A DNA stretch of 64,000 nt from JAOUEA01 sp963719165 (GCA_963719165.1 CAVRAV010000001.1:1178001-1242000), one strand, 5' to 3'; counted from the stretch's first letter, positions 9,034 through 17,682 are shown. Notes: generated from the letters alone by a model not told the origin. Translations and numbers: made by a program.

Positions 9034-10535
9034 CGCAGGGCCTCCGGCCGCAGCTCCACGTCGAGTTTCGCGCCGAGCTCCGAGCCGACCTCGAGGACGG
9101 CGTCCATGTCCTCGGCCTCGGTGCGGAAGTTCACGACACAGGTCCGAAGGACGAAGCGGTCTCCGAGGATCGCGTTGGACAGGAATACACGCCCGTCGAG
9201 TTGCAGCTCCGTCATGAGGCGCTGGTTCAACCGCGACAGGTACGCCTCGCGCTCGGGACCCTGCGGGAGATCGGCCGGGACGAAGCGGAAGCACGTGATG
9301 GACAGGCCCACCGGCGCCATCAGCTCGAACGCCGGATGCTCCTGCACGCACGCGCCCAGGTACCGTGCGAGCGCGGCGTCGTGCGAGATGCGCGCCGCGT
9401 AGGCCGTCCGCCCGTGCGCCAACAACGACAGCCACACCTTGAGGGACCAGAAGCTACGGCTGAAGTTCGGGCCGTTGCGCCCCAGGTCGATCCCGTGCCC
9501 GGTGGTCTCCTTGTCCTGGACCGTGTAGCTCGCGTAGGCGTCGAAGCTCTGGCGGAGATGATCGAACTCGCGCATCACCACGCAGCCGCCCGCGTGCGGG
9601 GTGTAGAGCCACTTGTGGGGATCGAACGCGATGGAGTCGGCCCGCTCGATGCCCACGAACAGAGGACGGAGGTCCTCGGCGAGCATCGCCGGGCCGCCGT
9701 AGGCACCGTCCACGTGGAACCACAACCCTTCCTCGGCACACACGTCGGCGATCTCGGGGAGTGGATCGACCACGCCGGTTGCCACGGTCCCCGCGGTACC
9801 CACCACGGCGAACGGACGGATCCCGGCCTGGCGATCCGCCGCGATCTGCGCGCGGAGCTCCTCGATCCGCATGCGATAGTCGGCGCCCACGGGGATGTGC
9901 CGCACGTTCCCCCAGCCGATGCCGAGCATGTCGGCGGCGCGATCGGAGACGACGTGGGTCTCCGTAGACAGGTACAGACCCAGCGGCGGCCCGGCAGCGA
10001 CGCCGTCGTTCCGCACGTCCCAGCCGGCACGTTGGTCGCGCGCCGACTTGAGGGCGATGAAGTTGGCCATGGCCCCGCCCGAGGTGATCTCCCCGCCCGA
10101 GCCCTCGGGGAGCCCGAATAGCTCCTGGGCGAACCAGCGGCACAGGAGCAGCTCGATCTCCGTGGCCGAGGGGGCCAAGAGCCAGCCGCCCACGTTCATG
10201 TTCAGCGAGGACGCGAGCAGGTCCGCCGCGGCGCCGGGCACGGTCCCCGCCCCGCTGACGTAGGCCATGAACCGCGGGTGGCCCAGATATCCGGACCAGT
10301 CGAACACGATCTCGCGGAGGTAGGCGAACAGGTCGTCCGAGGACATCGGCTCGTCGGGAACGGGAAGGTTGACGGCCTCCCGCACCTGTTCCGCCGTCCA
10401 GCGCCGACCGACCGGTTCGTCGCGGAGGCGAGTGAGGAGCTCCTGCACGATGTCGGCGGTTCGATCCGTGAACGCGCGGGCGCGCGACGGGTCCCAGTCC
10501 AGGTCGCGGACGGGGGCCGGAGGTGCGGGAGTCAT
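9030..10535 (-). CDS. PLP-dependent group II decarboxylase (aromatic amino acid decarboxylase-like)
   Basis: A 501-residue pyridoxal phosphate-dependent decarboxylase of the group II family (aromatic-L-amino-acid, glutamate and tyrosine decarboxylases). The PLP Schiff-base lysine is in FDPHKWLYTPHAGG near residue 309. VDGAYGGPAML carries the Asp that pairs with the pyridine nitrogen, and GEITSGGAMANFIALKSAR forms the phosphate-binding part. The substrate may be an aromatic amino acid but is not proven. The gene overlaps its neighbours by 4 nt on both sides and sits directly downstream of a PIG-L deacetylase. Confidence 0.88.
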   Translation of the reverse strand: MTPAPPAPVRDLDWDPSRARAFTDRTADIVQELLTRLRDEPVGRRWTAEQVREAVNLPVPDEPMSSDDLFAYLREIVFDWSGYLGHPRFMAYVSGAGTVPGAAADLLASSLNMNVGGWLLAPSATEIELLLCRWFAQELFGLPEGSGGEITSGGAMANFIALKSARDQRAGWDVRNDGVAAGPPLGLYLSTETHVVSDRAADMLGIGWGNVRHIPVGADYRMRIEELRAQIAADRQAGIRPFAVVGTAGTVATGVVDPLPEIADVCAEEGLWFHVDGAYGGPAMLAEDLRPLFVGIERADSIAFDPHKWLYTPHAGGCVVMREFDHLRQSFDAYASYTVQDKETTGHGIDLGRNGPNFSRSFWSLKVWLSLLAHGRTAYAARISHDAALARYLGACVQEHPAFELMAPVGLSITCFRFVPADLPQGPEREAYLSRLNQRLMTELQLDGRVFLSNAILGDRFVLRTCVVNFRTEAEDMDAVLEVGSELGAKLDVELRPEALR

Positions 10536-11242
10536 GCAGGCTTCCTCGACGCGAGGGCGAAGTACTCGTCCTTCATCGCCGTGCGGAAGATGTCTTCGCC
10601 GAAGGCTTCCACCATGCCGCCGACTTGACTCTCGTGCGCCTCGATCGCCTGCAGCTTCTGCTCCAGCACGTCGGGCGGGAGCGGGTAATCGATGCCAAGC
10701 TGGTCACGGGGGGTGACCGGAGGCGTGCCCGGGCGGAAGATGTTGAAGCGGTTGTACATGGGGACGAACTCCGCGGCCCATTCCTCCGTGTACGTCGCGT
10801 AGTAGAGGCCGGCGCCGGCGGGCGCGGCGTCCTCGAACGCACGGGTTGCCCAGGCGGACGCGCTCATGTGCGCGGCGTGACCCGTCATCCCGTCGGGACC
10901 GAACGTCAGGACGGTCCGCGGCTGCACGTCGGTCATCAGCTCGAGGATCCGGGGATAGCTGGACTCGGGCAGCGGGGTGTCCATATCGATGTCGGGCAGA
11001 TCGAGCCAGACGTGCTCGCTCACCCCGAGGATCTCCAGGCAGCGCATCAGCTCCGCCTCGCGGACCTTCCCCATCGTCTCGGGGGGCCAGCGCTCCTCGT
11101 CGAGCGAGCCTCCCTCTCCACGCGTCGCCGTCACGCAGACGACCCGTCCTCCGTCGCGCACGGCCTGGGCCATCAGCCCCGCGGAGAGGTACGTCTCGTC
11201 GTCCGGATGCGCCCAGACCCCCAGCACGGTACCGAGTTCCAT
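10532..11242 (-). CDS. PIG-L family deacetylase
   Basis: Zinc-dependent deacetylase of the PIG-L/LmbE superfamily (236 residues), which removes acetyl groups from GlcNAc-type substrates. In actinobacteria, members include MshB of mycothiol biosynthesis and Mca. The zinc motif is WAHPDDETYLSAG near the N-terminus, with a second His in GMTGHAAHMSASAWA. I cannot distinguish MshB, Mca or another specificity by eye. It is the first gene of the minus-strand run. A strong GGGAGGTGTGAGGAG RBS precedes the ATG, with a TAGGAT -10-like box about 25 nt upstream. Confidence 0.88.
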   Translation of the reverse strand: MELGTVLGVWAHPDDETYLSAGLMAQAVRDGGRVVCVTATRGEGGSLDEERWPPETMGKVREAELMRCLEILGVSEHVWLDLPDIDMDTPLPESSYPRILELMTDVQPRTVLTFGPDGMTGHAAHMSASAWATRAFEDAAPAGAGLYYATYTEEWAAEFVPMYNRFNIFRPGTPPVTPRDQLGIDYPLPPDVLEQKLQAIEAHESQVGGMVEAFGEDIFRTAMKDEYFALASRKPA

Positions 11243-11307
11243 CTCCTCACACCTCCCGCGGGCATCCTAGCCGGGGACGCGCAAAGGGGCGAGGCGGGGA
11301 ACTCGCG

Positions 11308-11508
11308 CTACGCGTTGCGGGGTTGCAATCGCTTGCCGCGGTAGCTCGGAAAGCTGAGCTCGGTGTGCTGCCAGCAGCGACGGACCGGGTTGTACATCGA
11401 GAGCTTCGTCCCACAGCCCTCGGCCTCGCAGACGCGATCGGTGCCGTGGACCTTCGACGGGGGCGGCAAGAGGCGGGGGTGGGTTCCCTGCAGGTGGGGC
11501 TCCGGCAT
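11308..11508 (-). CDS. Small zinc-binding protein
   Basis: A 66-residue protein with one probable zinc site: CEAEGCGTKLSMYN, then CWQH (four ligands Cys, Cys, Cys, His). Similar short C-x4-C...C-x2-H proteins occur in actinobacteria, but I know of no established role. A GAGGAGG RBS lies just upstream of the ATG. It lies 58 nt downstream of the anti-sigma factor gene and is probably the third gene of the sigR-rsrA transcript, so a link to redox or zinc stress is inferred from context only. Confidence 0.7.
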   Translation of the reverse strand: MPEPHLQGTHPRLLPPPSKVHGTDRVCEAEGCGTKLSMYNPVRRCWQHTELSFPSYRGKRLQPRNA

Positions 11509-11566
11509 GGCTCGACCTCCTCGTTATGAGGTGGTTCGCCGCGGCGGCGGCATGGGTTCGCGCCGA

Positions 11567-11821
11567 TCAGCCGGCAGGTTCGTCGAGGCCTCGGATGAGG
11601 TCCATGATCTTCGAATGCAGGGCGTCGGGCACCGCGTCACCGACACACTTGGCGGAGATCATGACCTTGAGATGGCGCCGGAACTCCGTGCGCTGCATGC
11701 ATGGGTCGCAGCCGCTCAGGTGGTGCTCGATCGACAACTGGAGCGAACGATCGAGTTCGCCGTCGAGGAAGCGCTGGACCTCCGCCAGCGTTTCCTCACA
11801 GTTCGAACCGTGCTCAGCCAT
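11567..11821 (-). CDS. rsrA: Zinc-containing redox anti-sigma factor, RsrA-like
   Basis: An 84-residue ZAS-family anti-sigma factor. The zinc ligands are Cys8 plus the H-x3-C-x2-C motif in HHLSGCDPCM. In Streptomyces RsrA, oxidation of such cysteines to a disulfide releases SigR. The start overlaps the end of the sigma factor gene by 8 nt, the standard arrangement of sigR-rsrA pairs. The name is based on this arrangement, the length and the motif. Confidence 0.85.
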   Translation of the reverse strand: MAEHGSNCEETLAEVQRFLDGELDRSLQLSIEHHLSGCDPCMQRTEFRRHLKVMISAKCVGDAVPDALHSKIMDLIRGLDEPAG

Positions 11822-12395
11822 CGACCAGTCCTCGTTCTCGGGCTGTTTCCCACAACGCCTTCTCCAGCGCTTTCCTTCCCCGGTGCAGACGAGACATCAC
11901 GGTGCCGATCGGCGTCTCCATGATCTCGGCGATCTCCTTGTAGCTGAATCCCTCCACGTCCGCGAGCAGAACGGGGATCCGGAAGTTCTCCGACAGGGAT
12001 TCGAGCGCCGCCTTGACGTCGGTGTCGGGGATCCGATCGAGCACCTCGTTCTCCGCGGACACCTCGACGCTGCGCCCTCCCAGCTTGTCGTACAGGTACC
12101 ACTCGTCGATGTCTTCGGGGCCCTCGACGATCTTGGGCTCGCGTTGCTTCTTACGGTAGGTGTTGATGAAGCTGTTGGTGAGGATCCGGTACAGCCACGC
12201 CTTGAGGTTCGTCCCCTCCTTGAAGCCGGCGAATCCGCGATAGGCACGAAGGTACGTCTCTTGGACGAGATCCTCCGCGTCCGTGGGGTTCCGCGTCATG
12301 CGCATCGCCGCGCCGTAGAGGTTGGGGAGCAACGGCAGCACGTCGCGCTCGAACCGCTCGCGAAGGGCGTCGTCGTCGGTGGTCGCTCGAACCAT
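11814..12395 (-). CDS. sigR: ECF RNA polymerase sigma factor, SigR/SigH-like
   Basis: A 193-residue group IV sigma factor. Region 2 is visible as YGAAMRMTRNPTDAEDLVQETYLRAYRGF with the -10 recognition part (cited as DAEDLVQETYLRAY). Region 4 has the helix-turn-helix FSYKEIAEIMETPIGTVMSRLHRGR (cited as IGTVMSRLHRGRKAL) that reads the -35 element. With its ZAS anti-sigma partner it is expected to control the disulfide-stress regulon. The start MVRATTDDD at 12395 is chosen over an upstream ATG at 12464, which would swallow the promoter. A CGAAT-18 bp-GTT element upstream suggests autoregulation. Confidence 0.9.
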   Translation of the reverse strand: MVRATTDDDALRERFERDVLPLLPNLYGAAMRMTRNPTDAEDLVQETYLRAYRGFAGFKEGTNLKAWLYRILTNSFINTYRKKQREPKIVEGPEDIDEWYLYDKLGGRSVEVSAENEVLDRIPDTDVKAALESLSENFRIPVLLADVEGFSYKEIAEIMETPIGTVMSRLHRGRKALEKALWETARERGLVDG

Positions 12396-12412
12396 GCCGC
12401 CAGTATCGCGGA

Positions 12413-12438
12413 AACGGTCCGGGGCGGCGCGCGATTCG
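12413..12438 (-). promoter_or_regulatory. Putative SigR-type autoregulatory promoter
   Basis: Upstream of the sigma gene on the minus strand, CGAAT at 12434-12438 is followed after exactly 18 bp by GTT at 12413-12415. This matches the known SigR/SigH consensus GGAAT-N18-GTT at 7 of 8 positions. Transcription would begin a few nt before the sigR ATG. A vegetative-like GATACT also lies 6 nt before the ATG. Confidence 0.55.
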
Positions 12439-12523
12439 TCGACCCGCCCCGTTACAGCTTCCACACATGCGCGCCGACCCCGTACCTGTCATAACTCGGG
12501 AGGGGGTGGGAAGATGGTCGCAC

Positions 12524-14557
12524 ATGCCCGATGACAACGATCGCAACCCGTTCAGCCGCCGCAGCGGCGGGGATGGCCCCAACGGGCCGGCCACGCCGCG
12601 TCCCCGCACCTCGTCCTGGCTCGCCATCGCGATCCTCGCGCTCGTAGGGATCTTCCTGCTTCAGGGCTTGTTCCAACGCCAGAACACGGACAAGATCAGC
12701 TACAGCGCCTTCCAGACCGCGGTGACCGACGGGAAGATCGATCCCGGCACGCCGGTGAAGGTTTCGGATTCGTCGATCTCCGGCGTGATCAAGCAGAGCG
12801 ACGGCACGCTCCAGAACTTCACCACGTCGCTGTCGCCCAACTTCCAGATCGACACCGCGTTCACGGACTTGCTGGCGCAGCACAACGTCGACTATCAGTT
12901 CGAGACGCCCAGCGTCATCGGACAACTGCTGGCGAGCGTCCTGCCGATCCTCCTGCTCATGGGCGCCCTGTACTGGTTCGTCTTCCGCCGCATGAATGCC
13001 GGGGCGGCCGGCGCGCTCAACATGGGGAAGAACAAGGTCAAGATCTACGACCGCAAGGAGATGAAGACCACGTTCGCCGACGTCGCGGGCGTCGACGAGG
13101 CCAAGGACGAGCTCCGCGAGATCGTTGAATTCCTCTCCAACCCGAAGAAGTATCAGCGGCTCGGAGGGCGTATCCCCAAGGGCGTGCTGCTGCTCGGCCC
13201 CCCCGGGTGCGGCAAGACGCTGCTGGCCAGGGCCGTGGCCGGCGAGGCGAACGTCCCCTTCTTCTTCATGAGCGGGTCGGAGTTCGTCGAGATGTTCGTG
13301 GGCCTGGGGGCCGCCCGTGTCCGCGAGCTCTTCCAGCAGGCCAAGGAGAAGGCTCCCGCGCTGGTCTTCCTGGACGAGATCGACACCATCGGCAAGGGGC
13401 GGTCCGGCACGAGCGGCGCCGGATTCGGCGCGCACGACGAGCGCGAGCAGACCCTCAACCAGCTCCTCGTGGAGATGGACGGGTTCGACGCCAGTAAGGG
13501 CGTCATCATCATGGCCGCCACGAACCGTCCCGACGTCTTGGACCCGGCGCTCGTGCGTCCGGGCCGCTTCGATCGCCAGGTCGTCGTCGACCGTCCCGAC
13601 CTCAAGGGCCGCGAGGAGATCCTCGCCGTGCACGCGCGCGGGGTGGCGCTCAGCCCGGACGTGGAGTTGCACACCATCGCCGCCCGCACGCCGGGCTTCA
13701 CCGGCGCGGACCTCGAGAACGTCGTGAACGAGGCCGCGCTCCTGGCGGCCCGCAGAGAGAAGAACGCCGTGCACGAGGACGAGCTCGAGGAGGCCATCGA
13801 CCGGGCCTCGGTGGGCCTCGAGCGAAAGTCCCGGGTGATGAGCCCGAAGGTCAAGACGCGCGTCGCGTTCCATGAGATGGGACACGCGCTCGTCGGTCAC
13901 TTCGCCGAGAACGCCGACCCGGTCCATCGCATCACGATCATCCCGCGCGGCACGGCCGCGCTCGGCGTCACCTGGTCGCGGCCGCTCGAGGACCGGTTCA
14001 TCTCCACGGAGCCCGAGCTCAAAGACATCCTCGCGCAGGCGATGGGCGGTCGCGTCGCCGAGGAGATCGTGTTCCACGACCTCAGCACCGGAGCACAGAA
14101 CGACCTCGAACATGCCACGGGGCTGGCGCGTGCGATGGTGTCCGAGTACGGCATGAGCGAGAAGCTCGGCCCGCAGTCGTTCGGTCACGACGAACCGGGA
14201 TCTATCTTCGGCGGCGGCGCGCGCATCTCGGCGGCGACGGCCCAGACCATCGACGAAGAGGTCTCGCGCATCCTGAACGAGGCGCATGAGCAGGCGAAGC
14301 AGGCCCTCGAGGGGCACCGCGACCTGTTGGATCGCCTCGCCAACCTTCTCCTCCTCGTCGAGACGATCGACGGCGACGATCTGCGAGCCTACGTCGCGGG
14401 CACCAAGGTGATCCCCGACCTGGAGGAGATCCGCCGGCAGGAGGAGATCAAGCAGCAGCACGCCGCCGCGTCGGCCCTCCCGGTCCCGGCGCGGCCGACG
14501 CGCGAGCAGCCCCGCATCTCGCTGCCCCCCGCACCGCCGCTGCCCACCCTCGAATAG
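12524..14557 (+). CDS. ftsH: ATP-dependent zinc metalloprotease FtsH
   Basis: Membrane-anchored AAA+ protease of 677 residues that degrades misfolded membrane proteins and regulatory proteins. It has an N-terminal transmembrane helix (about 30-48), an extracytoplasmic domain, a second helix (about 140-160), the AAA domain with Walker A LLGPPGCGKTLLA, Walker B ALVFLDEIDTIG and an SRH ending RPGRFDRQV, and then the M41 peptidase domain. The zinc site reads HEMGH, where most FtsH have HEAGH, and Walker A has Cys where Thr is usual. The third zinc ligand region is present (STGAQNDLEHAT). ATG 12524 is chosen over 12467, because the upstream one lies in the promoter region. It is divergent from sigR. 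Confidence 0.95.
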   Translation: MPDDNDRNPFSRRSGGDGPNGPATPRPRTSSWLAIAILALVGIFLLQGLFQRQNTDKISYSAFQTAVTDGKIDPGTPVKVSDSSISGVIKQSDGTLQNFTTSLSPNFQIDTAFTDLLAQHNVDYQFETPSVIGQLLASVLPILLLMGALYWFVFRRMNAGAAGALNMGKNKVKIYDRKEMKTTFADVAGVDEAKDELREIVEFLSNPKKYQRLGGRIPKGVLLLGPPGCGKTLLARAVAGEANVPFFFMSGSEFVEMFVGLGAARVRELFQQAKEKAPALVFLDEIDTIGKGRSGTSGAGFGAHDEREQTLNQLLVEMDGFDASKGVIIMAATNRPDVLDPALVRPGRFDRQVVVDRPDLKGREEILAVHARGVALSPDVELHTIAARTPGFTGADLENVVNEAALLAARREKNAVHEDELEEAIDRASVGLERKSRVMSPKVKTRVAFHEMGHALVGHFAENADPVHRITIIPRGTAALGVTWSRPLEDRFISTEPELKDILAQAMGGRVAEEIVFHDLSTGAQNDLEHATGLARAMVSEYGMSEKLGPQSFGHDEPGSIFGGGARISAATAQTIDEEVSRILNEAHEQAKQALEGHRDLLDRLANLLLLVETIDGDDLRAYVAGTKVIPDLEEIRRQEEIKQQHAAASALPVPARPTREQPRISLPPAPPLPTLE

Positions 14558-14577
14558 GATCTTCGAGCGAGGAGGGC

Positions 14578-15549
14578 TCAGGGCTCGTCGTCGTGCTGGT
14601 GGTCCGGGCCGTGGTCATGAGGCTCGGGCGGCACGGGATCGAGCACGAGATCCCATCGGTCGCGCCAGCGGTCGAGGAACCGGTAATAGTTCCGCTTCGA
14701 CCACCTCGCGCGCGACTCGGCGTCGGTCTCGAACCACATCCGATGCTCGTGCTTGATGACGGGCGCATCGATGACGACGGTCGCGAGTCCCAACTCCTTC
14801 ACCCGGAACGAGAACTCGATATCGGCCGTGCGGTACCACTTGAACTTCTCGTCGAACATGCCCGCTCGCGTGAGGATCTCGCGGCGCATCGCCATGCAGT
14901 AGCCCTCCACTGCGTCGCACGCGCCGGCGTCGGGAGCCTCGTCGAACTGCCGCAGATCCTGCGTGACGATGCCGAACGGCCCGGCGATCCCCACCGCGGG
15001 GTCGGCGAGGGCCGCCTCGAGGGGAGCGAAGACGTCGCCGGCCGCCTCGATCGACCCGTCCAGGGCCACCACCGCCGCGCCCACGGAGCGCCGCAGGCCC
15101 GCGTTGCGCGCCGCCGCCCAGCCGGTGCCCGGCTCCAGGGCGATCACCTCCACATCATCGCCGAACGCGTCGGGAGGGGCGCCGGTCACGTCCGCCACCA
15201 CGTACTGCACCGCGCGATCCCCCTGCACCGCGCGGAACGACCCGATGGCGCGGGCGACATCTTCGGGCCACCCCTCGAGCACCCAGTGCAGGCTGAAATC
15301 GACGGTGGGCGGTTCCTCGAGTCTCGACGCCACGTCGCCGGCGCGCACGGGTCCGTCGCGAGGGACCGGCTCCGGAGCAGCGATGGGCTCCAGGGTCCAG
15401 CCGTCGGGGACGTCGGCCACCGTCCAGCCGAGCGCGGCGATGCGGTCGCGGAGCTCGTCGGCGAGCGCGAAGTCCTTCACCCCGCGGGCCGCCGCTCGGT
15501 CCTCGGCCAGGGCCAGGATCTCTGCGGGCGCCTGAGGCCCCTCAGCCAC
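14578..15549 (-). CDS. Family 2 glycosyltransferase with CysRS-like helical N-terminus
   Basis: A 323-residue protein with two parts. Residues about 8-50 (LAEDRAAARGVKDFALADEL and following, ending GWTLEP) closely resemble the C-terminal helical tail of cysteinyl-tRNA synthetase. Residues about 80-310 look like a GT2-type GT-A fold: GTGWAAARNAGLRRSVGAAVVALDGS holds the donor and DXD-like region, and RREILTRAGMFDEKFKWYRTADIEFSFRV (cited as GMFDEKFKWYRTADIEFSFR) is the acceptor-side block found in rhamnosyl- and related transferases. The C-terminus is rich in His and Asp (HDHGPDHQHDDEP), perhaps binding metal. The start is a GTG. Donor and acceptor are unknown. Confidence 0.75.
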   Translation of the reverse strand: MAEGPQAPAEILALAEDRAAARGVKDFALADELRDRIAALGWTVADVPDGWTLEPIAAPEPVPRDGPVRAGDVASRLEEPPTVDFSLHWVLEGWPEDVARAIGSFRAVQGDRAVQYVVADVTGAPPDAFGDDVEVIALEPGTGWAAARNAGLRRSVGAAVVALDGSIEAAGDVFAPLEAALADPAVGIAGPFGIVTQDLRQFDEAPDAGACDAVEGYCMAMRREILTRAGMFDEKFKWYRTADIEFSFRVKELGLATVVIDAPVIKHEHRMWFETDAESRARWSKRNYYRFLDRWRDRWDLVLDPVPPEPHDHGPDHQHDDEP

Positions 15550-15590
15550 CGCGACGCCTCGGGACGGGTCTCATCGCCAGCACACGGCGA

Positions 15591-16013
15591 TCATGCAGTG
15601 GCGGCTCGCGTCGCCTGGCGGAGTCGGCCGGCCATGGCCTGAAGCGTCTTGATGCCGATCGAGGGGTGCTCCTGCATCAGGCCGCGGAACACCCACTCGG
15701 TGAGCCCGAGCAGCCGGACGTCGCTGGAGGCGGTGACCGTCGCGGTGCGCGGCCCGCCGTCGAGCAAAGCGATCTCTCCGAAGAAGTCACCCGGGCCGAG
15801 CGAGGCCTTCTTCTTCCCACCGATGGTGACGTCGGCCGTGCCCTCGGCGATGAGGAACAAACCGATCCCCGGGTCACCCTCGCGGGCGATCACGGTCCCG
15901 GCAGAGTGATCGATGTCTTTCACGACGCGGGCGATGGTTTGCAGGTCGCGTTGGGAGCAGTCGGAGAACAGCGGCACGTTCCCCAACTGACTCACGACCT
16001 CTTTGGTCCCCAC
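15591..16013 (-). CDS. Cyclic nucleotide-binding domain protein
   Basis: A 140-residue single-domain protein with a cNMP-binding fold (Crp/PKA regulatory type). The phosphate-binding cassette is GPGDFFGEIALLDGGPRTATVTA (cited as FGEIALLDGGPRTATV), including the Glu and Arg that contact cyclic nucleotide. No DNA-binding domain is attached, so it is not a Crp regulator and must act by protein contact or as a sink. It starts at GTG 16013 with a perfect AAGGAGG RBS. Several class III cyclases in this window make cAMP or cGMP signalling plausible. Confidence 0.85.
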   Translation of the reverse strand: MGTKEVVSQLGNVPLFSDCSQRDLQTIARVVKDIDHSAGTVIAREGDPGIGLFLIAEGTADVTIGGKKKASLGPGDFFGEIALLDGGPRTATVTASSDVRLLGLTEWVFRGLMQEHPSIGIKTLQAMAGRLRQATRAATA

Positions 16014-16116
16014 GGTGCCCTCCTTGCGTGTGCGCGGACTGTGCGTGCTGCGAGCCCGCCGAACCGTGCCCGCCGCGTGCGTCGACCGGGCTCATCCTAG
16101 TCGCTGGCACGCGCGA

Positions 16117-17490
16117 CTAGTCCACCCGCCACGCCGCCCAGTAGCCGTCGTCGATCCCGGCGATCCCGTCGGCGCTCGCCGCGGCCTCGACCGCAGCGCG
16201 GAATTCGACGGTGCGCGAGACCCCGAACCAATGCACCCGCGCGTAGTCGCGCAGGATCTCGAGGAACCGCGCCAATCCGAACCGATGGGCCAGGTTCGCC
16301 AGCAGACAGCCTCCCGTGTAATACACGACCACGCCGTAGGAGGAGCGGTGGGTGTTCCAGTAGGCCATATCGTTCGTCAGCCGGTCGGTGGGGTGATTCC
16401 AGGCAGGGACCCGGCAGGAGCGCCACGGCCCTCCCCCTCCGGGCGGCAGCCGCTGGGCCCACGTCGCGAAGCCCTCATCGAGCCAGGGCTCGTGGAACTC
16501 GTCGTCGCCCACGATGCCGAACCACCACTGGTGTGCGATCTCATGCCGGATCGCCGGGGGGTTCGTGAAAACGATCGTCGGATACTCCATCCCCCCGAAG
16601 GAGCTGAACGCGGTGAGCACGACGTCCAACTCCCGGTACGGGTAGCCGCCGAAGTCACGGCCGTAGGTGCGCAGGGAACCGACCGCCGCGCGGAGCGCAT
16701 CGAGGGCCTGATCCCTCGTGGAACCCTGTGGTTGGTAGGAGACCACCACGCGCGCGGCGCCCGCGTGACCCACGACCGTGTCGAAGCGCGCAGCGGCCCA
16801 CGCGAAGTCGCGCACGTGCTTGGCCTCGTAGGTGGAGCGCATGCGGCCGCTCGGTTCGATCACGCGCGCCGTGCGGATCCCCGTGGCAGGTGTGTCCAGT
16901 CCCGCGGGCGTGTCGAGCGTCACGCGATAGTGACCGACGATCGAGTAGAAGCTCTCCCCCAGGTCGATGAACGGTTCCGTGTGATGCCAGCCCCGCTCGT
17001 CGCGCACGGCGAGCGTCGGCAAGGCCGTCCCCAACAGCGCCACGCCGTGGTGATACCCGAACCGGTCGTTGCGGGCCGGGACGTCGATCCTGAGCTCCAT
17101 CGCGATGGACCCCGAACCGCCGGGAGGAACGGGCGCGTCGAGTCGGATCCGCAGGGCGGTGCAATCGACGTGCGGCGCTCCCGGCGTGCCACCTACGACG
17201 TTCGATATCCGGATCGCATCGTGGCCGCCCACGCCGCCACAGCCCTCCACGCCGTTGGACCAGAGGCGCAGCCAGATCCCCGCCATCGGGTTCGCGCCTA
17301 GGTTCGTGAAGCCGATGGTCTCGGTCCCGGTCCAACGGTGACCCTGCGCGCCGCTCGAGAGATCCACCACGTAGGAGGGCGAGCCGGGATCGCGCAGAGC
17401 CGTCCTGCCGGCCGCGGCCGCGAGGGGCGTCGCGAGCCCGGCGCAGAGCGCCACGGCCGCGAGAGCGGCGACGATCCGACGAACGAACAT
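16117..17490 (-). CDS. Secreted M1 family metallopeptidase
   Basis: A 457-residue M1-like (gluzincin) aminopeptidase. It has a signal peptide (FVRRIVAALAAVALCAGLA, cleavage near residue 27), an N-terminal beta domain, the substrate-binding FGGMEYPT motif, and the zinc site HEIAHQWW with Glu 18 residues later in WLDEGFATW. It is shorter than full aminopeptidase N and lacks the large C-terminal domain, as do many actinobacterial secreted homologues. A TACACT box lies 6 nt before the ATG (17497-17502), consistent with a leaderless transcript. Confidence 0.9.
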   Translation of the reverse strand: MFVRRIVAALAAVALCAGLATPLAAAAGRTALRDPGSPSYVVDLSSGAQGHRWTGTETIGFTNLGANPMAGIWLRLWSNGVEGCGGVGGHDAIRISNVVGGTPGAPHVDCTALRIRLDAPVPPGGSGSIAMELRIDVPARNDRFGYHHGVALLGTALPTLAVRDERGWHHTEPFIDLGESFYSIVGHYRVTLDTPAGLDTPATGIRTARVIEPSGRMRSTYEAKHVRDFAWAAARFDTVVGHAGAARVVVSYQPQGSTRDQALDALRAAVGSLRTYGRDFGGYPYRELDVVLTAFSSFGGMEYPTIVFTNPPAIRHEIAHQWWFGIVGDDEFHEPWLDEGFATWAQRLPPGGGGPWRSCRVPAWNHPTDRLTNDMAYWNTHRSSYGVVVYYTGGCLLANLAHRFGLARFLEILRDYARVHWFGVSRTVEFRAAVEAAASADGIAGIDDGYWAAWRVD

Positions 17491-17682
17491 CCGCCGAGTG
17501 TACGGGTGGCGTCCGATGGCCGGGCTCTCGAGGCGCCTCGGCCGAGGCCGACCTTCGATCTGGCCCGGCGAAAACCACGACGATACTCTGATCGGGCCCT
17601 GGCCGTTTCGTGTGGAATGCTCGTGCCTCGGGTACCAGAGCCGTGCGACACGGCACCGCGCTCCTCATGAAAGGACTGAACG

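Noticed and set aside
12452..14461. Long open frame of over 660 codons antisense to ftsH
   Set aside because: It is a shadow caused by high GC at third positions; the ftsH frame has full family motifs and the antisense frame has none.
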